A stretch of DNA of 43,571 nt from CAZKEW01 sp964558915 (lineage in GTDB: Bacteria > Acidobacteriota > Aminicenantia > Aminicenantales > UBA8522), in contig CAZLFV010000011.1 in the NCBI GenBank assembly GCA_964558915.1, forward strand, positions 1 through 43,571, in the 5' to 3' direction. Every line of letters begins with the position of its first letter. The stretch's first letter is position 1. Of the stretch, positions 33,386-41,695 are shown in pieces. Under the pieces are notes generated by a model. It had not been told where the DNA came from. It did no database searches and saw only the letters and a program-made list of their open reading frames with translations. Made by a program: the position numbers and the translations under genes.

Positions 33386-34441
33386 ATGAAAAAAGCCATC
33401 CGAGTGACCTGTATCATCGTCAGCGCGCTCATGATCTCGGGGCTGGCCATTTATGGCACCCTCCAAGATCAAAAACCGCAGGAGGGAAAGAACTTCTACG
33501 AAAACAGCCTCCATTTCACTAACAGAGGCCTGGAATACTGGTACAGCAAAGAGCAGGGAGGGCTGGAGAAAATCACAGATATCCCGTTCTCCGAGCTGCC
33601 GTGCTCCGGGTGCCATGTCCGGTCTTGTGACGTCTGCCACAGAAAAGACATCGAGGGAAAGCCGACCTATTCGCTGGAGCCGGCGCGCGCTCAAAAGGTC
33701 TGCGAGAACTGCCACGGTTTCGAGAGCCTGGAAAAAGCCAGGAAAAGCCCCCAAGACCCGGCCGTGGACCCGCATTTCAAGAACGGGATGATGTGCCTGG
33801 ATTGCCACACGAAAAGGGAAATCCACGGTGATGGAACCCCGTATGTGTCCATACAGCAGCCGGGCGCCATGGATGCCCGGTGTGAAAACTGCCACGGCCA
33901 ATTGTCCCGCTGCCCCAGCCATGAGGTCCATAAGGACAAGGTCGACTGCAACGCCTGCCACATCAGAGAGCTCACCTCCTGCGTTAACTGCCACTTCGAA
34001 ACGCGCGTAAAGGAACGCAAGAGCGTTTCCCTCCCCCTTAAAGACCTCGTCTTCCTGGTCAACCACGAAGGCAAGGTGACCCTGGCGAATCTCCACACCT
34101 TTGTCTACGAGAACAAGACGATGATTACATTCGCTCCCGGATTCCCGCATTCCGTGACAAAAGACGGCCGCAAGTGTGACGAGTGTCATAACACTCAGAT
34201 CATTCAGGACATAAAAAATAGGACATTCTTTCCCGTCGCCTTCGAAAAAGGGGAGTTGAAAAATGTCGCCGGAGTCGTCCCGGTGCTCGAGGGGATGAAG
34301 TGGAATTTTGTCTATCTGAACTACGAAAACGGCAAGTGGGTTTTGATAGAAAACCCGGCGGAACCCCTGGTCAACTATTCCGGGTTCTGCAGCCCGCTAA
34401 CCCGCGAACAATTCGAGCGGCTGGAAAAACCCACTCAATAA
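33386..34441 (+). CDS. Octahaem c-type cytochrome
   Basis: This 351-aa exported or membrane-anchored protein has an N-terminal hydrophobic segment (VTCIIVSALMISGLAIYG). Eight CXXCH haem-binding motifs occur in order: CSGCH, CDVCH, CENCH, CLDCH, CENCH, CNACH, CVNCH and CDECH. The first two are very close (CSGCHVRSCDVCH) and the last is separated from the rest by about 75 residues. It should carry electrons in the periplasm. It may belong to octahaem oxidoreductases (nitrite, hydroxylamine or tetrathionate type) or be a plain electron carrier; no partner gene is adjacent. An AAGGAG site precedes the ATG. Confidence 0.85.
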   Translation: MKKAIRVTCIIVSALMISGLAIYGTLQDQKPQEGKNFYENSLHFTNRGLEYWYSKEQGGLEKITDIPFSELPCSGCHVRSCDVCHRKDIEGKPTYSLEPARAQKVCENCHGFESLEKARKSPQDPAVDPHFKNGMMCLDCHTKREIHGDGTPYVSIQQPGAMDARCENCHGQLSRCPSHEVHKDKVDCNACHIRELTSCVNCHFETRVKERKSVSLPLKDLVFLVNHEGKVTLANLHTFVYENKTMITFAPGFPHSVTKDGRKCDECHNTQIIQDIKNRTFFPVAFEKGELKNVAGVVPVLEGMKWNFVYLNYENGKWVLIENPAEPLVNYSGFCSPLTREQFERLEKPTQ

Positions 34442-34595
34442 GATAGAGAAATTCGCCGTCTTCTTTTCCCCCTCGGTCTTTTTCATTGACTCTAACTCCT
34501 TGCTCTGCACTCTGACCCGGCGGTGGTTTGCTGGGCGCAAGAAGCCGAGGAAATTCAAGCTTGAACTCATCTTGATGCCTCCAGTTCTCCTATAG

Positions 34596-35955
34596 ACAAT
34601 TCTCCTGGATATCAATCTGATCCTTCACCTGAAAGACCCTGAACCAGAGACCATCCCTGCTTCTCAATGGAAAAACTCAATCGCAGTCCTTCCTTTTGTT
34701 GATATGAGCCCTCAGAAAGACCAGGAGTATTTCTGCGATGGAATGACAGAGGAACTCATCAACCGGCTGAGCAATATCAGAGAACTCAGAGTTCCGGCAA
34801 GGACCTCGGTTTTCACCTTCACGGGAAAAGCTGAAGACATCCGTGAAATCTGGCGGAGGCTCAATGTCGAGAAAGTACTGGAAGGGAGTATCAGGAAAGA
34901 AGGCAGCCAACTCCGCATTACAGTCCAGCTTGTAAATGTCTCTGATAGCTATCATATTTGGTCAGAGACGTTCGACAAGGAGCTGACCAAGGTTTTCGCC
35001 ATTCAGGATGAAATTGCCTTAACTATCGCCGATAAACTCAAGCTTGAACTTTTGAGCGATGAAAAAGAGAGACTCGTGAAGCGCCCTACCGAGAATCTGG
35101 AAGCTTACAATCTCTCTCTGCTCGGACACTATTTTTTTTACCAGAGCACTGAAGAATCTATAAAAAAGCCATTCGCTACTTCGAGCAGGCCATCGCCAAG
35201 GATCCAAACTATGCTCTGGCCTATGTGTGGCAGGCCAACTGATATAGTGTTCTTTACGCTATTGGTTATCTCGGTCCCAATGAGAGCTATCCAAAGGCCA
35301 AGGAAGCAGTGATAAAAGCCCTTGAGCTTGATGAAGAGCTCGGTGAAGCCCACGCCTGGCTCGGCTATCTCAAGGCCTTTTTGGATTGGGATCTTGCCGG
35401 AGCTGAGCGTGAGTTCAAGCGTGCCCTCAAGCTCAGCTCCGGAAGTTTAGATGTCTATTTTTTTACTCAATCTATTTAAGCATGACGGGAAGATTTGAAG
35501 AGGCCATTGCTGGATTCAAGCGTGCCGTAAAACTTGACCCGGCCTCGCCTGAGACCCATATCTATCTGGGAGGGTTTGGCTATTACCTGGAGGGCCATTT
35601 TGATGAAGCCATTGCCCAGGCTGATAAAGTGTTATCTGCGTGGCCTACGCTGGAAAATGCCGAGCTCTTTGCATTTGTGGGATGGGTCTACGCTTTGTCA
35701 GGAAGACAAGAGGACGCCCGGAATATCTTGAACCGAATGCTGGATTCAAGAGCGAAACGTTATGTTGATCCCAGTCTTATTGGAGCGCCCTACGCCGGCC
35801 TGCGAGAAAAAGATAAAGCCTTCGAACGGCTGACGAAAGCCTATAGGAAGCATGCTGGTCAAATAGTTTGGATTAAAGTGGATCCTTGGATTAAAAATCT
35901 GCGCTCTGACCCGAGGTATTAAGAGCTGCTGAAGAAAGTGGGCTTTGAGAAATGA
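34596..35955 (+). pseudogene. Decayed TolB-like/TPR signalling protein gene
   Basis: Three frames join into one product: NSIAVLPFVDMSPQKDQEYF (TolB-like N-domain typical of TPR proteins fused to kinases, cyclases or winged-helix domains) through LEGSIRKEG and VFAIQDEIA, then TPR repeats (YFEQAIAKDPNYALAY, EAVIKALELDEELGEAHAWLGYL, split here, and FEEAIAGFKRAVKLDPASPE). Lesions are a -1 shift in an A6 run (35162-35167), TGA at 35240, a -1 shift in a T7 run (35458-35464), and TAA at 35920 after which ELLKKVGFEK still reads to TGA at 35953. A TAG at 34593 and no start codon close the 5' end; the upstream effector domain is missing, although RRWFAGRKKP before it may be a remnant linker. Sequencing error could explain the homopolymer shifts but not both stops. 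Confidence 0.75.
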
Positions 35956-35966
35956 AATTGGCCCGG

Positions 35967-36944
35967 CTAAAGAGACGGCGCCAGCGAAACAGCCAGCTTG
36001 ATGGCCTCGACAAAGCTCTTCGCCGAAGCAGCATTTTTTCCGGCAATATCAAAGGCCGTGCCATGGTCGGGAGAGGTGCGAGCAAAAGGAAGCCCCAGGC
36101 TCAGGTTGACGCCCTCATCGAAGGCCTCCAGCTTGAAGGCAATAAGCCCCTGATCATGGTAGAGGGCGATGACAATTTTATCTTCCTGACCCAAAGCCTT
36201 CCGGAAGACGATGTCCGGCGGAAAAGGCCCTGCGATTCTCAACCCCATTTTTTTGGCTTCCTCGACCGCCGGAATGATCTCTTCGATTTCTTCCCTCCCG
36301 AGAAGTCCCTCTTCTCCAGCGTGCGGGTTCAGGCCAGAAACTAAATACTCGAATCCGCCCGCTCTAATTCCTTCCAAATCCCGGTGGAGACGGAAAAAAA
36401 AGGAGCGCAGATCCCGGCGCCGGATTCGGCCGAGAGCCTCCCTCAGGGAGACATGGTGGCTCAAAAGAGCGACCTTGATCCTCGTGGACCAGAAAACCAT
36501 GATGACCTCAGGGTAGAATTGGCTGAGGAAATCTGTATGCCCCTGCCAATTGATCCCGGCCAGGGCCCAGGACCGCTTGGAAACCGGCGCCGTCACAACC
36601 CCCTGAAGCGTTCCCCGTCTGGCTTCGGCGACCGCCTCTTCGAAAAATCTGAGCGAGGCTTGGCCGTTCTCGGAAAAAGGAGCGCCTTTCTTTATTTTGC
36701 CGAGCGGACTATCGACTTCACGGAGAGAAAGGGTTCCGGCGGCCGCTATTTTTTTGGCGTGCAGTGATCCGAGCGGAAGCGACAGGCCGAGCATCTTCTC
36801 TTCCTCATCCAGAATTCGCGCCAACCCGAAAAGGACGTAGTCGGCTTGGGGAAGGGCAAAATTGCCCGAGAACGCTTTCAGGACAATTTCAGGTCCGATT
36901 CCCCCAGGATCCCCGAGCGTGATCCCGATCTTGGGAAGGGTCAT
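35967..36944 (-). CDS. pdxA: 4-hydroxythreonine-4-phosphate dehydrogenase
   Basis: This 325-aa enzyme acts in DXP-dependent pyridoxal 5'-phosphate synthesis. It starts with the family signature IGITLGDPGGIGPEIV, has the metal-binding His residues in WQGHTDFLSQF and YHDQGLIAFK, and ends with TSPDHGTAFDIAGK. Its ATG overlaps the stop of the Hfq-like gene by 4 nt. It converges on the pseudogene with an 11-nt gap. Confidence 0.95.
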   Translation of the reverse strand: MTLPKIGITLGDPGGIGPEIVLKAFSGNFALPQADYVLFGLARILDEEEKMLGLSLPLGSLHAKKIAAAGTLSLREVDSPLGKIKKGAPFSENGQASLRFFEEAVAEARRGTLQGVVTAPVSKRSWALAGINWQGHTDFLSQFYPEVIMVFWSTRIKVALLSHHVSLREALGRIRRRDLRSFFFRLHRDLEGIRAGGFEYLVSGLNPHAGEEGLLGREEIEEIIPAVEEAKKMGLRIAGPFPPDIVFRKALGQEDKIVIALYHDQGLIAFKLEAFDEGVNLSLGLPFARTSPDHGTAFDIAGKNAASAKSFVEAIKLAVSLAPSL

Positions 36945-37282
36945 TTGGGCTTCTTCTTAGCCTCGTCTTCCTTGACGTCTTCAACCTTGTAAAGGTACTT
37001 GAGTCCGGCCTTATAAACGAGCAAGTTCGGGGCGTCATCGCGATTGAGCTTAAAGCAGTTCCGGTCGTACCATTCGATATATCCCTGGATGACCTCACCA
37101 TCGGCAAAGACCACGGCCATCCGGGTCTTCTTGTTCATCTGCTTGAGGTAGTAATAGTTCTCAGCGTGGGTTTCGTAGGGCGGGTGCATTTTCCTTTTCT
37201 CGGACTCCCGCTCGCGCTCCCGTTCGCGGTTCATTTTGTCTTTGATCTCGGCCAAGCTCGGTCTGATCAGGCGTCTATTCAT
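36941..37282 (-). CDS. Hfq-like Sm-fold RNA-binding protein (divergent, long charged N-terminus)
   Basis: This 113-aa protein has the Hfq/Sm core at about residues 42-101: YYYLKQMNKKTRMAVVFADG (helix and strand 1), GEVIQGYIEWYDRNCFKL (Sm1), then NLLVYKAGLKYLYKVE in the place of Hfq Sm2 (YKHAISTI in E. coli). The Sm2 His is replaced (YKA), as is the FDQF segment (YDRN). An N-terminal extension of about 40 residues contains an Arg/Glu repeat (RERERERE) and may be disordered; a Lys-rich tail follows the core. An RNA-chaperone role is likely by fold. It is coupled to pdxA by an ATGA overlap. Confidence 0.75.
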   Translation of the reverse strand: MNRRLIRPSLAEIKDKMNRERERERESEKRKMHPPYETHAENYYYLKQMNKKTRMAVVFADGEVIQGYIEWYDRNCFKLNRDDAPNLLVYKAGLKYLYKVEDVKEDEAKKKPK

Positions 37283-37332
37283 AGTACTTCTCCACCTTAT
37301 AGGAATGAATTCAGGATTTTCGATTATTTATA

Positions 37333-37361
37333 ATATTAGCACGTCCTAAAAAAAACTTCAA
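37333..37361 (-). promoter_or_regulatory. Promoter of the Hfq-like/pdxA operon
   Basis: TTGAAG (37361-37356) and TAATAT (37338-37333) on the minus strand are 17 nt apart, in the AT-rich 100-nt gap before the Hfq-like gene. Confidence 0.5.
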
Positions 37362-37382
37362 CATCGCGGAAACGCCATTCCT

Positions 37383-38042
37383 CTACGGCTTGCCGAGAAG
37401 CGGCTTCAACGCGTTGTGCCAATTCTCAGCCATGGCCTTGTACCCTTGGCTTGTGGGATGGATTCCGGAAAAAAGCTGCGGTCCCGTCAAGAAAAGCGAA
37501 TAATTATCCACCAGGATGACATTCTCTTCAGCGGCGATTTTCTTAAGCAGAGGGTTAATTTCCTGGCTGACTCTCTGGCGGGAGCGAGGGCTGAAAGGGA
37601 AGGAGACGACCTCCGGGATGGGCGGGACGAGGCCAAGAAGTATCTCCACTTTTCCGCCCCTGCGGTTACGGAATTCATGGAAGATACCGATAATCGCTTT
37701 CATATGGCGGGTAAAATCCTCAGCGGGCGTGAAATCGCCGTCCACCCGCACATCATTTGTCCCGAGTTGAAGCAGGACAAAATCCGGCCGCGTTTGGGCC
37801 AGGATAGATTTTTTCTCCTCAAGAAAGCGAAGGTATTCTCCGGAGTTATTCCCTTTGCGCCCGTAATTTAAGACGCGAACGAGGCGCCCTTCCTGGCGGA
37901 TGAGACGGCGAAGGTGCCGCGGGTATTCTGAATTGGTCAGGCTATCTCCGGCGCAGAGAATAATGACGCCGGAGCGGTGGGGGGAGCAGAGCAGCAAGGC
38001 CAGGATGCCCGCAAAAAGAAGAAGCTTTTTTCGCATACCCAT
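37383..38042 (-). CDS. SGNH/GDSL family hydrolase, exported
   Basis: This 219-aa protein has a signal peptide or anchor (MGMRKKLLLFAGILALLLCS). The SGNH blocks are present: GDSL with the nucleophile Ser (CAGDSLTNS), the Gly in GRKGNNSGEYL, GTND (LQLGTNDV), and the catalytic Asp/His pair in SGIHPTSQGY. It is probably a periplasmic esterase or lipase; the substrate is unknown. It has its own promoter overlapping the end of the tolC-like gene. Confidence 0.87.
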   Translation of the reverse strand: MGMRKKLLLFAGILALLLCSPHRSGVIILCAGDSLTNSEYPRHLRRLIRQEGRLVRVLNYGRKGNNSGEYLRFLEEKKSILAQTRPDFVLLQLGTNDVRVDGDFTPAEDFTRHMKAIIGIFHEFRNRRGGKVEILLGLVPPIPEVVSFPFSPRSRQRVSQEINPLLKKIAAEENVILVDNYSLFLTGPQLFSGIHPTSQGYKAMAENWHNALKPLLGKP

Positions 38043-38068
38043 GCCGTTATTTACTCTCCGCTACCCGG

Positions 38069-38097
38069 ACAATATAGGAGCCGCGAACGGGCGTCAA
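38069..38097 (-). promoter_or_regulatory. Promoter of the SGNH hydrolase gene
   Basis: TTGACG (38097-38092) and TATTGT (38074-38069) are 17 nt apart on the minus strand; the -35 box overlaps the stop codon of the TolC-family gene. Confidence 0.5.
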
Positions 38098-39668
38098 TTT
38101 TTCTGCAATTGAGTCACATCAATATTCTTTGCCTTCAGAGTGACGCCCATGACCTTGTCAAGATTGGCCAAAGAGATCGTATAATCTACGATGGCCTTGA
38201 GCTCAGAAATCCGGGCGTTACTTAAATCCCTCTGGTAGCTCAAAACAACAAAATTCGTGCTCAGGCCAACTTTGAGCTTTTCTTGCTCAGCTTGAAGCTT
38301 TTTATCAGCCAGTTCCCGGGCCACCCGGTAGGCCTGAACCCTCTGGTAGTTCGCCTGCACATTTCTGACGCCGTTCCGGATCTCCAGGTAAACTATTTGT
38401 TCCTGGTTTTTTAGCTGGAGCACGGTCTGCTCCACATTCAATTTAGCCTGCTGATATGCTGCCTTTGAGAACAAGCTGTTCAGAGGAATATCCAGGGTTA
38501 AACCGACAGCCCAGTTACTGTACTTGAGCCCCAACGCATCGCTCAGCGCTTTGGAGGCCCCCCCGGGGATCGTGCCGATGATCTGGCCGCTGAGGGGATC
38601 GTCATTCAAATAAATGATCTGAGACCCGGAAATGCCCGGGCTCCAATAGGAAGCCGTCAGGTCAAGACTGGGGAGGAGTTGGTTTTTGGCATAGCTCAGG
38701 TTCAAATCCTGGTTCTGCAGTTGTACTTTGAGAGACTTGAGCTCGGGCCGATTCTGCATGGCCGTCATGAGAGATTCCTCCAGGCTGACTTCTTTGATCT
38801 CATACTTGGGCATGTCCAGAGGTTTAATCGGCAGGGCCAATTTCATCTCTTCTTCGGGAAGGTTGATGATCGTCCGGAGCAGGTCCTCATTATTCTTGAC
38901 CTGAGTCTCGGTGGCGATGATATCCGCTTCTCGAGAAGCCACTTCAGCCTGGGCGCTCAGGACATCGATGGGCGCCATGGTCCCGACTTCCACGGCTCTC
39001 TGGTTTTTGGCCAGAAGGTCCCGGGCCAACAGGAGAGACTCCTGGGCCACTTTGAGGTTCTCGATGCTGTAGACCAGGTTCCAATAGGCTGACTCCACGG
39101 CGAAGATGGTGTTGATTAAGGTCGATTCCAGGTCATTCTCAGATATTTGCAGGTTATTCTCGTTGAGGATGATGTTATAGCGGGTCATTTTGGTGCCGAA
39201 GCCCCGCAGCAACGGCTGCCTGAAATCGAAACGGAGCGTGCCCCCGAACCGGGGGTTGACCGTCTGGAACTTGCTATTGGACCAGTTTCTATACCCGGCC
39301 AAAGAGACTGTAAAGGTCCCGCCAATCGGGACCAGCTGAGAGATCGTAAAATCCAAATCGCTATAAGTCGATTTGATTTGCTCGGCGGCATCCAGCCAGG
39401 AATAGGATGCGCTCTGAGTGCTCCTCTTGTTCATACCGAAACCAAGCGTGGGTATAAAAATCTCCTTCGCCTGAGCGACGGACAGGCCGGCCGTTTCAGG
39501 GCCTAGGTATTGGATGGCCACAGCGTAGTTATTTTTTAGCGTCCTCATGACGGCGTCTTCCAGAGTCAGTGAAAGGGCCCCTAGTTTATCCTGATTATCC
39601 TGAGCCCAAGAAACCGTGGCCAAAAAGACCATCAGAATCATAAGAGTTTGCATCATCCGTTTTAACAT
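38094..39668 (-). CDS. TolC family outer membrane efflux protein
   Basis: This 524-aa protein has a signal peptide (MLKRMMQTLMILMVFLATVSWA) and the two repeated OEP helical domains (about 30-260 and 280-515). Typical helical stretches include SLLLARDLLAKNQRAVEVGT and ALQNQDLNLSYAKNQLLPSL-like segments. It forms the trans-envelope channel of a tripartite pump with the adjoining MacA- and MacB-like genes. The ATG at 39668 follows GGGAGG; the 9-residue longer frame is rejected. It is the last gene of the pump operon, 32 nt after the permease gene. Confidence 0.88.
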   Translation of the reverse strand: MLKRMMQTLMILMVFLATVSWAQDNQDKLGALSLTLEDAVMRTLKNNYAVAIQYLGPETAGLSVAQAKEIFIPTLGFGMNKRSTQSASYSWLDAAEQIKSTYSDLDFTISQLVPIGGTFTVSLAGYRNWSNSKFQTVNPRFGGTLRFDFRQPLLRGFGTKMTRYNIILNENNLQISENDLESTLINTIFAVESAYWNLVYSIENLKVAQESLLLARDLLAKNQRAVEVGTMAPIDVLSAQAEVASREADIIATETQVKNNEDLLRTIINLPEEEMKLALPIKPLDMPKYEIKEVSLEESLMTAMQNRPELKSLKVQLQNQDLNLSYAKNQLLPSLDLTASYWSPGISGSQIIYLNDDPLSGQIIGTIPGGASKALSDALGLKYSNWAVGLTLDIPLNSLFSKAAYQQAKLNVEQTVLQLKNQEQIVYLEIRNGVRNVQANYQRVQAYRVARELADKKLQAEQEKLKVGLSTNFVVLSYQRDLSNARISELKAIVDYTISLANLDKVMGVTLKAKNIDVTQLQKN

Positions 39669-39700
39669 TCCAAACCTCCCGGAATCACTGTTCATATATA

Positions 39701-40927
39701 TTATTCGTAGCGGAGCGCTTCAATTGGGTCGAGCCGCGAAGCCTTGCGCGCGGGATAAAACCCAAAAAAGATGCCGACCGAAGCAGAAAACGCAAAAGCC
39801 ATGGCGATGGCTTGCACGGAGACGATTGTTTTGAACTGGGAGAAAATCGAGATGTACTTGAGGAGCTTGGACAATCCCACCCCAAAAAAGACGCCGATGA
39901 GGCCTCCCAAAACGCTCAGCACCACGGCTTCAGTCAAGAATTGAAGAAGGATGTCTTTTTCCCGGGCGCCAACAGCCATCCGGATTCCGATTTCCCGGAT
40001 TCTCTCGGTGACTGAGACAAGCATGATATTCATGATGCCTATTCCACCGACGAGCAGAGAAATCGAAGCAATGCTCCCGAGCAGAATGGTCATAATTCCC
40101 GTGGCCTGAGCCGCGCCCTCGGCAATCTCCGACATGTTTCGGACTTCAAAATCATCCGTAGCGCCAGGCGCAATCTTATGCCGAATCCGCATCAGCTCTT
40201 CAATCTGAGTCTGTGCCTCTTTCGTCCGGCTCGCGGAAACGGCCTGAACATCGATGGATGAGATGTAATCACGACCCTGAAGCCTCTTCATCACAGTCGT
40301 ATATGGAGCCGTAATCATGTCGTCCCGGTTGAACCAACCGCCAGATTGTCCTTTAGACTTGAGGACTCCCAGGACACGGAAGGGGATTTTCTGGATTCTA
40401 ATAACCTTGCCGACAGCATCCTCATCCCCGAACAAATTCTTCTTGACCTCGCTCCCCAGAACACACACCTTCGCCCCGGCCTTCACCTGGTTCGCGTCAA
40501 AATAGGTGCCCATGTCAATCTCCCAGTTTCTGATTTCGCAATAAAGGTGACCCGTTCCCTGGATCGACGTGTTCCAATTCTTGTTTGAATAAACGACCTG
40601 GGCTCTTGTGTTGACCGAAGGCGAGGTCGCTTTGACTGCGTCACACTGCTGTTCAATCGCCTGAGCGTCCTCGGGCTTGAGATTGATATAGGTTCCAGCG
40701 CCCCCATGCACGCCTCCACGGGCATGACTTCCCGCAGAGACAAAGAGAAGATTGGTCCCCATTGCGTTGAACCGGTCCTCGACGCCGCGCTTGGCGCCCT
40801 CCCCGATGCTGACCATGGAGATCACGGCTCCCACGCCGATGATGATCCCCAGAGCGGTCAGGAACGTGCGCATTTTATTCCGGTTAAGCGCCCGAAGCGC
40901 CACCCGAGTTGTGCGCCAGATATTCAT
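39701..40927 (-). CDS. MacB-like ABC transporter permease
   Basis: This 408-aa inner-membrane protein of the MacB/FtsX type has an N-terminal TM helix (MRTFLTALGIIIGVGAVISM), a large periplasmic MacB_PCD domain (about 45-270) and three C-terminal TM helices (about 285-400; ISLLVGGIGIMNIMLVSVTE, REIGIRMAVGAR, the FtsX signature). The ATPase is a separate gene, unlike E. coli MacB where both are fused. The ATG at 40927 overlaps the ATPase stop by 4 nt. Confidence 0.92.
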   Translation of the reverse strand: MNIWRTTRVALRALNRNKMRTFLTALGIIIGVGAVISMVSIGEGAKRGVEDRFNAMGTNLLFVSAGSHARGGVHGGAGTYINLKPEDAQAIEQQCDAVKATSPSVNTRAQVVYSNKNWNTSIQGTGHLYCEIRNWEIDMGTYFDANQVKAGAKVCVLGSEVKKNLFGDEDAVGKVIRIQKIPFRVLGVLKSKGQSGGWFNRDDMITAPYTTVMKRLQGRDYISSIDVQAVSASRTKEAQTQIEELMRIRHKIAPGATDDFEVRNMSEIAEGAAQATGIMTILLGSIASISLLVGGIGIMNIMLVSVTERIREIGIRMAVGAREKDILLQFLTEAVVLSVLGGLIGVFFGVGLSKLLKYISIFSQFKTIVSVQAIAMAFAFSASVGIFFGFYPARKASRLDPIEALRYE

Positions 40928-41655
40928 GGTCTTGACTCCTTTCTTAAAACTTCCTCGCAACCCTCCCGGCCCTTCTCTTCCCTGATGATCTGTCCGTCTC
41001 TGATATAGATTCTTTTTTGAGCATAGCAGGCGATATCAGACTCATGTGTCACCATGACCATCGTGATCTTATTCTCGTTATTGAGACGGGTGAAGATGTT
41101 CATAATCTCTGCGCTCGTTTTGGTGTCCAAATTGCCGGTCGGCTCATCTGCCAAAATCAACGACGGATTATTCAGCAAAGCCCTGGCAATAGCAATCCTT
41201 TGCTGCTCTCCGCCGGAGAGCTGATTGGTCTTGTGATGAGCTCTGTCCTTCAGCCCGACCCTGTCCAGGGCGCCAAGGGCTAATTTTGTCCTGTCTTTGG
41301 GATGGACATCGGAGTAGAGAAGGGGAAGCTCCACGTTTTCCAAAGCGGTTGTCCGGGGCAGCAGATTGAATGTCTGGAAGACAAACCCGATTTTTTTGTT
41401 CCGGACACGCGCCAGCTTGTTTTTGTCAAAGGTGGAGACTTCCTCGCCGTCAAGATAATACTTCCCCGCGGTGGGCTTGTCGAGGCAGCCGATGATGTTC
41501 ATCAGGGTTGATTTGCCCGATCCTGATGGTCCCATGATGGCCAGGAATTCCCCCGCTTCGACGCTATAGGTGATGCCCCGCAGAGCTTGAACTTCGGTCT
41601 CGCCCACCTTATAGACCTTAGTCAGGTTCTCCAGCTGGATAAGGGTATTGGACAT
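40924..41655 (-). CDS. ABC transporter ATP-binding protein (MacB/LolD type)
   Basis: This 243-aa ATPase powers the adjacent permease by mechanotransmission. Walker A is GPSGSGKST, the Q-loop is FVFQTFNLLPR, the signature is LSGGEQQRIAIARAL, Walker B is LILADEPTGNLD, and the switch His is in VTHES. The ATG at 41655 has AGAGGAGA upstream; the longer frame runs into macA and is rejected. It starts 40 nt after macA. Confidence 0.93.
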   Translation of the reverse strand: MSNTLIQLENLTKVYKVGETEVQALRGITYSVEAGEFLAIMGPSGSGKSTLMNIIGCLDKPTAGKYYLDGEEVSTFDKNKLARVRNKKIGFVFQTFNLLPRTTALENVELPLLYSDVHPKDRTKLALGALDRVGLKDRAHHKTNQLSGGEQQRIAIARALLNNPSLILADEPTGNLDTKTSAEIMNIFTRLNNENKITMVMVTHESDIACYAQKRIYIRDGQIIREEKGREGCEEVLRKESRP

Positions 41656-41695
41656 TGTCTCCTCTATTCTAATACGTTTTTTCTTGAGAAGGCGT

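Noticed and set aside
37190..37240. Tandem repeat in the Arg/Glu-coding part of the Hfq-like gene as a CRISPR or satellite
   Set aside because: It is a short codon-level repeat encoding RERERE, with no spacers and no wider array.
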